From NCBI GenBank assembly GCA_030710605.1, contig CP092871.1, forward strand, positions 72,631,171 through 72,695,170: a stretch of 64,000 nucleotides of DNA, written 5' to 3'. Of this stretch, positions 32,183 to 41,228 are shown one piece after another. The notes under the pieces are model-generated. The model saw nothing but the letters and a program-made list of their open reading frames with translations, did not search any database and was not told the origin of the DNA. The stretch's first letter is position 1, and every line of letters begins with the position of its first letter. The position numbers and the translations under genes are program-made. The DNA is from Cordylochernes scorpioides. Its lineage: Eukaryota > Arthropoda > Arachnida > Pseudoscorpiones > Chernetidae.

Positions 32183-32890
32183 TAGACAAACCTAATCATA
32201 AATGACTTATCTGATGAATGACTATTGGTCTTAGAAACTGATTTGGAAAAAATATCATAATGATTTCATTCTGATCTAATCCATTTCCTACAGCTACTTC
32301 CTGGAGAAGATAATAGTATTGTCACAGCAGAGATGGTAAGTATATATTCAAAAAATTTGTGTTGAAAAAATATAAATATAAGGAAAGGAAAAGAGGAAAC
32401 ACAATTATAAGCATTTGAAATGTCAATATCTAAGAGAAAGGAAAGATGGGTTGAGAGGGAAACAGAGGTATGAAGAAGTCTTGAGAAGATTGGGAAAGGA
32501 ACGAGGGGCCTGGTGAAGGTATTCATAAAAAAGGCAGAAAATAATTGGATCGGAAGTATATTAAGAGGTAATTAGTTGTGATGAAAGTTCGGGACGATAA
32601 AATGAATTGGAATAAAACGATAGAAAGAAGAATTGGACACTCTGGTAGATTGGGGGAAGTTATGAAAATAAAAAGAAGAGTTCGAACTAAAGAAGCGTGG
32701 TGCCACTGGAAATATAGACATGCTTAAAAGAGAAAGCAGGGGAAACAGAAGAAGATCTCAAGAAGATTTATGAAGGAAATGGGTCTTTGTCCCTGGAGAC
32801 CAGGAGGGGTGGCTATATCCGGCTGGGGACGGATGACCACAACTGACACCACAGCCCGTCTGAAAATTTCTTGTATGGAACTCGTGTAAA
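32183..32890. other. Spacer, no recognised gene
   Basis: A purine-rich plus strand (32380-32770) gives long pyrimidine-rich minus frames that look compositional rather than coding. Confidence 0.3.
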
Positions 32891-32900
32891 CAGGACTTAC

Positions 32901-33085
32901 ATCCTGGTATCAGGACTTCTCAATGCTGACAATTTCTGCTTCCTAATGCTGACTGTAGCACGCGCGGTAAGTTCGGTACTGGTCATGGAGTTCGAGTGTC
33001 GTGATGGCCACAGCAGTTGATAGATTCCAGAATCGTCAAACCTCACTGATCTTGCGGTTCCAGAATTTTGGTGCCATAATTGACA
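32901..33085 (-). pseudogene. Possible exon or exon relic of an Ig-like domain
   Basis: The minus-strand frame reads VRFDDSGIYQ followed by TELTARATVSI, resembling the F and G strands of an I-set immunoglobulin domain (D-x-G-x-Y-x-C, then a beta strand). The expected Cys after YQ is absent in this frame; a one-base shift there would be needed to join it well. A canonical donor GTAAGT follows at 32900-32895 (minus), and an AG at the left of 'atatgtcaattatgg' could be the acceptor. If real this is the only host-like coding piece in the window. A decayed exon or chance resemblance is possible. Confidence 0.3.
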
Positions 33086-33250
33086 TATCTTTTGAGAAAC
33101 CATCTTCTTGTGCGCTCAGTTTTGTAAATTCAAAATTGACATAATCCAACCTCCAATAAACGACAACTTCCTGGAGAGACTGAGAGATTAACAATTTTTT
33201 AAATTTATTTATGGTAGAACTTTCTATATTGCATTTCCTGGCTTGAATTC

Positions 33251-33757
33251 TAACCTACTTGTGATTATATTAAATAGTTTACGTCACGTTATTACAAACA
33301 CATACATCACGACACACTTATAGAAGATGCTTCTTGGAGATTACAAAACAGAGAAACTGTGGAGATTAGCAGATATATATGGAACAAGAAAAGAAAAATA
33401 TGAAGTTTATGTACCATATAATATATATACAGAATTGTTAGTAACGCAGATTATAAATTATGGGCAGTAGAAACCTCTTGATTCTATTCATCTAGAACTT
33501 GCAAACCTAATCTTACATTACTATTGTAATCTAATTTATAATCTGAGTTACTAGCAATTCTGCATTATATATATATCATGTGCACATAAACTTCTTTTTC
33601 TTTTCTTGTTCTATGTAAATTTCGTGTTCTTCACACTTTCTCTGTCTTGTAATCTCCAAGGAGAATCTTCTATAAGACCAGTGTGTCTTAATTAGATTTT
33701 TGTGTGTGTTTCTAATAATGTCGCGTAAACGACTTAATATAACTACAGGTAGGTTAG
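33251..33757. mobile_element. ~507-bp fold-back (long-TIR) element
   Basis: Nearly the whole element is an imperfect inverted repeat. The left end 'taacctacttgtgattatat' mirrors the right end 'atataactacaggtaggtta'. 'cttggagattacaaaacag' mirrors 'ctgtcttgtaatctccaag', and 'cagaattgttagtaacgcag' mirrors 'ctgagttactagcaattctg'. The middle (about 33470-33525) carries 'aacttgcaaacctaatctt', which also forms the hairpin at 33788-33876. No coding. Confidence 0.85.
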
Positions 33758-33787
33758 ATTTTTTTTTTAAGCCGGGAAATCCAATAA

Positions 33788-33876
33788 AATTTTCATCTCC
33801 AACTTGCAAACCTAATCTAGCATTACTATTCTACAATAGTAATGTAAGATTAGGTTTGCAAGTTGGAGATGAAAAC
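33788..33876. repeat. Near-perfect ~40-bp-arm hairpin
   Basis: 'tttcatctccaacttgcaaa' through 'cattactatt', a 5-nt loop, then the inverted copy 'aatagtaatg' through 'tttgcaagttggagatgaaa'. Only a couple of mismatches. The arm sequence repeats part of the centre of the neighbouring fold-back element. Confidence 0.85.
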
Positions 33877-33899
33877 TTATTAGTGCCATTATCCATTTA

Positions 33900-35039
33900 C
33901 ACAGTCTAACCATATATTTTGTTACAAACATTTTTATAAATTAAATGATTAAAAACAAAACTAATGGAATATAAATACATATTTTATTAGCCAATAGGAC
34001 ATAGATTTTAAATATATACAATCATTCAAAATTTCCTACCTTATTTTTGACACAGGATGTCCAACGTTCGGGCCACTGATCTATGGCGGCACGCACCTTT
34101 TCTAAGGGTATTTCTTTCATTGCTCTTACCAATGCTGATTTAAATTGATCCAAATTATGATATCTTTTAGAGCACACCTTCACCTCTAAATATGCCCACA
34201 AATTGTAATCAAGGGGTTTAAATCAGGGTTTCCAAAGGGCCATTCATTGGCCTTTATGAACTCCGGAACATTCGTCTCCAACCATTGTTGAGTTGACTTA
34301 GCTTTGTAAGCAGGAGCTGAAATCTTGTTGAAATATCCAATGTTCACCATTAGTCATTTTTTGTATTCAGAGTTTTACTATTTGTAACAAAATATCTTCT
34401 TGATAGTTTTTAGCTGTAGTTTTTACCCCTTTGGCACAGAAGTGAAGATCTGTTACACCTTGGTAGCTAACTCCCCACCAAACCATGACAGAAGAAGGAT
34501 GGTGACTTTTTTCAAGTCTTCTGACTTTCAAAGAAGCTTCTAGAGAGTTACGAGCATATATCCTATTATTCTGACGATTAATCTTTTCCTCGACAGTGAA
34601 AATTTTCTCGTCTGTGAAAAGGATTGTCTCATGTCACCGACCATCATGCCACGCCAACAACATTTTTGATCTAACCCTTCTAATATCTCTAAGAGCAGGG
34701 GTTATCAAATGACCTGTGCGTCGTTTGAAAGCTCTCAGTCCAAGGTCTTCGTTGATTATCCTGGAAACGGTTCTTGGAGCTAAATTCATCTGCTTTGCTA
34801 AGATCTTTTGTTTGCGGCGTGATTTCGACGAATTCTTTCGCATATGGCTTTTATAGCTGCTTGCGTTCGTTGCACGCGCGGTCGACCAGATCTTTATAAA
34901 CAAATATATTCCGTTTTTTTCTAAACACGTGTGCACGAGATATTCAAATAACAACTACGGTATTGTAAATACTTCACGCGGTCAAATTAAAATTTTTATC
35001 ACTGATTTGGGTTGTAACAATATTTATGGCTAGACTAAG
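33900..35039 (-). mobile_element. Dead Tc1/mariner-superfamily transposon
   Basis: Terminal inverted repeats are visible: the left 'gtctaaccatatattttg' and the inverse of the right 'caatatttatggctagac' agree at most positions. TA dinucleotides flank both ends (33898-33899 and 35040-35041). Length is about 1140 bp, typical of the superfamily. The transposase inside is broken. Confidence 0.75.
33990..34954 (-). pseudogene. Decayed Tc1/mariner-superfamily transposase
   Basis: The minus strand encodes recognisable pieces in shifted frames: a helix-turn-helix region (LAPRTVSRIINEDLGLRAF) at about 34740-34810, the first catalytic block (LFTDEKIFTVEEK) at about 34575-34625, SSVMVWWGVSYQGV at about 34450-34500, a damaged second-Asp block (IFQQDFS) at about 34320-34345, and an LDYNLWAYLE block at about 34175-34215 that would hold the third acidic residue. 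Stops and frameshifts separate them, so no functional enzyme is made. It is a different lineage from the DD37D transposase at 46440-47463. Confidence 0.8.
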
Positions 35040-35041
35040 TA

Positions 35042-35527
35042 TATATCCTATTTAGAAATTACATAGGTTTAAACAACTTCTCAGGGAACAAAGTCAAGAA
35101 GAATAGACAATACAATGTGTTCCTTAACCCAGGTTCATGTACATATGCTATGTGTGGATAGAGCAATAGACTTTTGCCTATGACAGATAGAGCAAGAACA
35201 GTAAATTAACTCACAAAACTGATCCATCACAATATTGTCATGCAGTATCCCACGATAAGTTTCACTATACAAAGAAAAAATCATAGTAAAACCTCCCATC
35301 AGACCTATTCAATAAGAGATCAGCTCTCTGAACGACCACTTTTATAAAATCAATATATCTCGACCTGGCGCAATCCAAACTCCGATGAGAAACTACTTCC
35401 AAGAGAGACCGTGTTATGCCATGTTTATAGGCTGTGATCTTTCATAGGAGATTCTATTGTATTCTTGAATAGATGAGATCGACTACAATCAATATATTTG
35501 CAGAAAATATAAAAAAAAGCAAGAATA
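35042..35527. other. Spacer, repeat relics
   Basis: The part at 35285-35470 has phrases ('aataagagatcagctctctg', 'ccaagagagaccgtg') like the dispersed sequence at 210-430. No gene seen. Confidence 0.35.
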
Positions 35528-35935
35528 AAATATTCTACAAAACCTTCCTTTATAATACAATATAATGCGGCTTATGATTGTAGAACGAAATTTGATAATT
35601 ATCCCGCAAGTGTTTCTTTTGAACGAAAAATCGAAATTTATTTTAAGGAGAAATAACGATTATTTTTAACCTTAGTGATGAAGTATGATAGGATGAATTG
35701 TGAAGAGTAATGATAAACAGAAAAATAATTCCCATCCCTGGACACTTTATTTTTCCGTTTATCATTACTCTTCACAATTCATCCAATCATACTTCATCCC
35801 TAAGGTTAGAAATAATCGTTATTTCTCCTTAAAATAAATTTCGATTTTTTTCGTTCAAAAGAAACATTTGCGGTATAATTGTCAAATTTGGTTCTAAAAC
35901 GTTCCTTAAAACCAAAGAAAGGTTTTCAGTATAAT
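35528..35935. mobile_element. ~400-bp palindromic MITE
   Basis: A long inverted repeat: 'cttttgaacgaaaaatcgaaa' mirrors 'tttcgatttttttcgttcaaa', 'ggagaaataacgattatttt' mirrors 'aaataatcgttatttctcc', and 'gaattgtgaagagtaatgat' mirrors 'atcattactcttcacaattc'. The loop is about 35738-35752. Inner arms are almost perfect, outer parts decay. No coding. Confidence 0.85.
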
Positions 35936-36206
35936 TTAGCTTTGTTTCTTAAAATAGTGTGTAGGACCCTGGAGACAAAGGCATGGCGGACAGCACGAGG
36001 AGCCCATAGACCGAACATGGGACAACAAAGACTACAGCCATTACGGCCTGACAAGAGATAATTCTTCTCCGTTTGTCTCGGCGGCTCTTTGTCTGCCGCC
36101 ACCCACACCACTGCTGCTGTCCCCCAGAACACTCCCCTCTACATAGGAATCATTTCATAGACACACACTCTATGATGCATCAGCGCGCCATCTGTTATGA
36201 AAATTT
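35936..36206. other. Spacer, no recognised gene
   Basis: A GC-richer patch (35970-36130) has short overlapping frames on both strands without recognisable domains. The last 30 bases before the next element ('agcgcgccatctgttatga') also precede the element at 39998. Confidence 0.3.
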
Positions 36207-36440
36207 GAAACTATTATAGACGCGTATGATTATTTTGAAAATTAAACAATTTCTACTGCCCTTACTGCAATGGAAAAATTAATTATAAATAAAAATGCAA
36301 TATAACAGCGGTATGGTATATTAAACTGGCGAAACCGCTTGGAGGGTTCACCACTGATGAACCAGGCCCTCCCTTTAATTTTTCCATTGCAGTAAGGGCA
36401 GTAGAAATTGTAAAGAATCATACGCGTCTATAATAGTTTC
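36207..36440 (+). mobile_element. Palindromic MITE with conserved structured core (copy B)
   Basis: The outer arms 'gaaactattatagacgcgta' and 'tacgcgtctataatagtttc' are perfect inverses. The inner arms 'ctactgcccttactgcaatgg' and 'ccattgcagtaagggcagtag' also pair. The single-copy core (about 36302-36376) carries 'agcgg', 'ctggcgaaaccgct', 'ggagggttcacc' and 'actgatgaaccaggccctcc'. These can pair as AGCGG/CCGCT, GGAGGG/CCCTCC and CTGG/CCAG. Copies: 1333-1440, 39998-40358 and about 49600-49710. Confidence 0.85.
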
Positions 36441-36479
36441 AAATATACACAACCTCTATGTTATAATTAATTTCAGAAA

Positions 36480-36935
36480 CCTTTTAAAAGAATTAAAGCA
36501 GTGGAAGACTCGAGTTGTTTTTGTGGACATGAGGAACAAACCTCAATACATTTTTACCAGATTGTCCTGTTTTTACAAGACTATAGAATCGACAATAATT
36601 TAATAGTAACAGATTCAAGTATTTTTAATTTCCAGTAAAGAAATGTATATTAAATTTAATAAATTTTGTAGATATATTTTAACTTATATAGCAACAAATA
36701 TCTTTTAAGAAACTGATAATTTATATTATGTTGATTGTATATATTGCCAGACATTTCTTTCTTTGTACACAGTTCTCTGATCTGTTTTTTTTTTCTCTCT
36801 TTCTCATTGTTAATATCATATGACTATTTTTACGGCCTTACAATGTTGTATATATATATATAGACAAATGTAAAGGTATACGTGTATGAGAGCGCAAGTG
36901 TCCCTAGGGGGATATAGCACTTTAAATTTAAATAA
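36480..36935 (+). repeat. LINE 3'-end fragment, family 2 (copy 1)
   Basis: The plus-strand frame GHEEQTSIHFYQ, followed by DYRIDNNLIVTDSSIF and a stop near 36636, resembles the Cys/His C-terminus of a LINE reverse transcriptase. A 3' UTR follows ('gtccctagggggatatagc') ending in an (AAATAAAT)-type tail. The 5' part is absent. Other copies: 39190-39905 (split by an LTR) and 49050-49450 (minus). Confidence 0.65.
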
Positions 36936-36949
36936 ATAAATATATTATG

Positions 36950-37105
36950 AAAAAGGCATCTCCTTATCGTGCAACTGAAAGTAGTTGATGGCTTGCGCCA
37001 TCTATCGGAATAAATATCAACTATTCTCGTTGATTTTTAATTATTCCAGAATTGGCCAAATACCCATTCTTGATTAATCAAGAAAAGCTAACCACGACAC
37101 GTACA
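36950..37105 (+). repeat. Partial MITE related to 11610-11775
   Basis: It shares 'ggcatctccttatcgtgcaa', 'gatggcttgcgccatctatc' and 'ccagaattggccaaatac' with the earlier copy. Confidence 0.6.
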
Positions 37106-37139
37106 ATATCACATTTGTACTATTTTTTCAAAAAGATAT

Positions 37140-37575
37140 TCTATATACAGTTACGAGCGTCATCATCTCTGTCACCGTTTGCTTTTTTTTTTTGGAATGG
37201 CGCTCTCCTATTGGTTGGCTACGATCACGTGGCTACGATGGCGCCGCCACTACGCGAGACACTTTGTTTTTGACTTTGCACCCCCCCCCCCCCCCCACTC
37301 GCTTTTTGGTTTTTGTAACTATTGTGTTGGAGCGGGTCGCTCCTTAAATAAATGCATATATTAGTTGATAACTAAATGGAATCCTCTCTTTCTTTTTCCC
37401 AGTAAGAGACGCCTACGGAAGCCAACAGTACATAGACAGATAAAGCACATAGGCTATAGTTATTAACTAATATATGCATTTATTTAAGGCGCCAATTTAT
37501 AATTGTAACAAATAGTATTTGAATAAAATCATTCAATCGGGTAAAACACGGGCGTTGCCCGGGTCATTCGGCTAG
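37140..37575 (+). mobile_element. Non-autonomous Helitron, ~436 bp (copy 2)
   Basis: It begins TCTATATACAGTTACGAGCG and ends with the GC hairpin CGGGCGTTGCCCG, about ten bases and CTAG (37572-37575) before host T. It is collinear in inverse with 3404-3816. A run of about 18 C residues (from about 37271) lies in the middle, where the other copy has a G-rich but broken stretch. No coding. Confidence 0.85.
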
Positions 37576-37579
37576 TATG

Positions 37580-38050
37580 TTATAATAAATATTTTGCGCT
37601 GAGAGAGAAATGATTAGCTTATTTTGATTTTGGATACATGAGTATTGTGCCAATGGTATTGCAGAGTTGTGGAAATTATAATAAAAACAATTTAAAATCA
37701 ATATTAGATTTAATTGAGACGATAAAACAAATTAAGAATAAAACCCCTGACTTGAGGCGTGAAGAAGAAAATAAAAACTTGAATACGTATTTACATATTT
37801 TCAAAAGGTTCGTGCCGGCCAAAGGAAAATAACAATAAATTTATATAGTGTGAAGTGGCGCCATCTGGCGGACGACTTCAGAGAGCCTTTCCAGAACAAT
37901 ATATGATTCAAAATAATATAAAAATGTTTTATATAGCATGTATATATATTTCAAAAAATGCTTATTTTGGATCAAATATTTATTTTCTCCAATATTTCGC
38001 ATGGTTGGTTGCTAGCCAAACTTCGTCGGGAAACACACAACATACGCACC
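37580..38050. other. Spacer, no recognised gene
   Basis: Short plus-strand frames (37638-37832, 37855-38112) show no domain I recognise. Confidence 0.3.
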
Positions 38051-38055
38051 ATATA

Positions 38056-38235
38056 CATTTAAATCTGTCTATAGCGCCCTCTCTTGGCATTCACCAAAAT
38101 AGGGTGCTATAGAGAGGGGGTGCTATAGACAGGTCACTTTTAATGTAAATCGCATCGTACTACGTATTTAAAATCGGGCACTATAGAGAGGGAGGCGCTA
38201 TTTAAAGGGGCCGCTATAGACAGGTTTAACTTATG
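38056..38235 (-). mobile_element. pogo/Tigger-type MITE (copy 1)
   Basis: The ends 'aaatctgtctatagcg' and 'cgctatagacaggttt' are inverted repeats. The internal 'aggtcacttttaatgtaaa' matches the inverse of the copy at 60808-61085, so this one lies in the opposite orientation. TA dinucleotides flank both ends. The terminal motif resembles TIRs of pogo-like elements by family knowledge. Confidence 0.7.
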
Positions 38236-39185
38236 TATATAAGTTAAATTTCTGTCCGTGTGTTTCAGGTCAGACGAAAACTTCCAGCTTAGATAATAAG
38301 TTATAACACTCAATATTTATTTTGCTTATTTTGATATATTTTGACTCCAGTGTCGCAAATATAAAGGTTTACAATTCCAAAGTGTTTTAAAATATTAAGG
38401 ACAAATATAACAATTATAAAGATAAAAATACATATTTTATGGTAATAATATTATTATGTAACTCTAATAATAATATGATTTTAAAATATTAAATTATAAA
38501 TAGAAAAAAGGTTCGCACACAAAAATTATCCGATCTTTAAAAATATTGAGTAAGTTTTTCAAAATTCTAAAATTCGATAGAAAAAAAATTACATTTCAAT
38601 AAAAATAAAAAATCCACTTTTAACTTGATCAGCACCGATTATTAGATTGTATTTACTATCCTTTTCAATCTATCCAAATTATTAGTTTGTTTATAACAAC
38701 ATGAAATAGATATAAACATTCAAAATATGGTTTAATAGAAGAGAAAATAATGAAAATATCGCCACGTGGAAAATTAGCAAAGACAAATTTCGGGATGACA
38801 TAGCAATTTATTTGAGGCAAGAACAAACTATGAATGATAAACAAAACAACAAAAAAAGATAAGCAATTGGGAAGTTTACAGAGTAGCAAAATATAAAAAT
38901 AAACTCTGTTAAAATAAAATACTAAATAATTTGCGACAATATATTGGCTATCTATAGATAGAAATACACCGTCTTACAACTTATAGGAAATGTATGGACT
39001 TATCAAAACAATGGGTCAATATTGTGAGGAGAAATGAAAACAAACACTCGGCTCTTATAATTAATATTGCAAGAAAGAAAATATAGATGGTAAAAGAAAA
39101 CCTAAAAAAGACGGAAAAGTATGGACAATATTAGAAAACTTTATAACTTGCACAGAGATTTCAAGTTATAAAGATAGCATGGAGA
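38236..39185. other. AT-rich spacer, no gene seen
   Basis: Very A/T-rich with no recognised element or convincing frame. Confidence 0.35.
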
Positions 39186-39189
39186 TAGA

Positions 39190-39905
39190 ATCTTTGATTA
39201 GATTGTCCTGTTTTTCAAGACTATAGAATCGACAATAATTTAATAGTAACAGATCCAAATATTTTCGTTTCCAGTAAAGAAATGTATTTTAAATTTAATA
39301 ACTTTTGTAGATATATTTCAAATTATATAGCAACAAATATATTTTAAGAAACTGCTAATTTATTATGTTGATTGTAGATATATTGCCAGATATTCCTTTC
39401 TTTTGTACAAAGTTCTCTGTTCTCCTTTTTTTCTTTCTCCTTGTTAATATTGTTGCACCAAGTTGCGACTTGGCAGACTCTTCAGCCTTGATTCTCTCCT
39501 GTGCTGGGTCTTGCATCTTACCAGAGCGTGTTTCAACCATCCTACAACTTTATAAAAGGGAATAACGAGATAAGTCTTCTTTAAGTAGCCACCAGAATCA
39601 TTTATTTATTTTCTCACATCAAAGAGAGCAGTGAAGTCACACGTGTACCTAAATACAAATGATGATAATCTAAATAATCTGTTTTAAATAAATATCATAG
39701 AATATAAAAATAAATAAATATATAATTTAAATTTCAAATATATTAAAAATAATATAAGAAATACGCCATTAATCATGATGTAACAATATCATATGACTTT
39801 ACGGCCTAAAATTATTGTAAATATGTATAGACAAATGTAAAGACATACATGTATGACAGCGCAAGTGTCCCTAGGGGGACATAGCGCTTTAAATTGAAAT
39901 AAATA
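39190..39905 (+). repeat. LINE 3'-end fragment, family 2 (copy 2), split by a solo LTR
   Basis: It matches 36560-36935: 'gattgtcctgtttttcaaga', 'atagcaacaaatat' and 'gtccctagggggacatagc'. The match is broken at 39450 by a solo LTR and resumes at 39786. Confidence 0.75.
39451..39785 (+). mobile_element. Solo LTR (335 bp) with ATAT duplication
   Basis: It starts TGTTGCACCAAGTTGC and ends GATGTAACA. It is flanked by ATAT at 39447-39450 and 39786-39789. The uninterrupted LINE copy at about 36805-36830 reads 'gttaatatcatatgac', which proves the insertion and the 4-bp duplication. A relative lies at 48202-48578. No internal retroelement sequence remains. Confidence 0.85.
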
Positions 39906-39997
39906 AACGGAAGGATTTGAGCTAACAGTTACCATACGCCTTATAGTAGCAGTAAAACGTTTATGATACATTAGAGCGCCATATGTTATGAGAATTC

Positions 39998-40358
39998 GAA
40001 ACTATTATAGACGCGTATGATTCTTTTAAACATAATATAATTGTTCTAATAACAGACTCAATTTGGTGTTTGCAGAAGAGCGATTGCTCGAAGCATATTA
40101 TATATTTATAATTGTATGTATTTATACTGCCCTCAATTCATCCAAAATACCATTTCCAAGAGGTCAGCCTCAGTATCAGTATAAAAGGAAAACAGAAAAA
40201 TGAAATATAACAGCGATATGTTATAATTGAACTGGCGAAACCGCTGGGAGGATTCATCACTGATGAGCCAGGCCCTCCCATTAATTTTTCATTGCAATAA
40301 GGGTAGTAGATAATATTGTTTAATTTTTAAAAGACTCATACGCGTCTATAATAGTTTC
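39998..40358 (+). mobile_element. Palindromic MITE with conserved structured core (copy C)
   Basis: The outer arms 'gaaactattatagacgcgta' and 'tacgcgtctataatagtttc' are identical to copy B. The core contains 'ctggcgaaaccgctgggagg' and 'actgatgagccaggccctcc'. It has about 120 bp of extra sequence in the left half relative to copy B. Confidence 0.85.
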
Positions 40359-40359
40359 G

Positions 40360-41228
40360 AATTAAAAAAAAAAAGTTTGTCATAATACGCACATTTTTTG
40401 TTATTATAATCATAAAAGTGTTTTTTAATTTTCTTAATCGAACATTCACCTAAAAGGGGAGAAATCCATCTGCATCTATAAATATGTAAAAGTCCCCCAA
40501 CGTCAATTTTTCAGTTAAATAAAATGGCGTAAATCATAACGATGCGTCACGGGAGGGAGGGAGAGTATCATTGCGGCCGTACAAGAGATCCTCCGCTTAG
40601 CTCTGAGAAGGCCGCCGTCATGAGAGTGAAATATGATTGGCTGAGCCATTGATCATGCCGGGCAAAGAACCAATTACAGTAATGTAATCTTGCGATTATT
40701 TAATGGTGGGGAGGAGGCAATCTGACGGACTCTTTCTCTCTCTGTAAAAACCTACTAGGATTTATATATTGGCAGACGATATTTTTAGAATTTATCGTCT
40801 GCTTTCGTTTATTGGTATTTTTAGGTAAAATTAGTGTTTAAACTGCCAGAGAAAATTTTATTTATTGTTTATTTTACGATATATATTTTTAAAAATGTTG
40901 ATTTTTCTTCTTTCTCTAATTAAAGAAAATTATGTTAACCTTTTTGAATTGCACTTAAATCACATTAGTTTTGAAAACTATTAAAATTAGATAAAGAGAA
41001 GGCTCAGAGAAGGAGAGAACTCAATATGTAAGAAGACCGATATTTCATGATAGTTATGATAGAAAAAGGACATTATATTTATGTTTAAAAATTTATAAAT
41101 TCAATTACCATCTATCGATCAAATTTGTAACAAATAAATTTACTGACAATGTGTTTCTTTTCCATAATATCATCCAACATCATTACAGTAAGGTCTGTAG
41201 AGATAATATTTGATGATATTATTGAAAA
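40360..41228. other. Spacer, no recognised gene
   Basis: The part at 40540-40760 is GC-richer and has ATTGG/CCAAT motifs ('tgattggctgag', 'aaccaattacag'), possibly a relic of a promoter or LTR. Nothing firm. Confidence 0.3.

Noticed and set aside
32266-32526. 86-codon minus frame, Ser/Phe-rich
   Set aside because: Composition follows a purine-rich plus strand; no domain.
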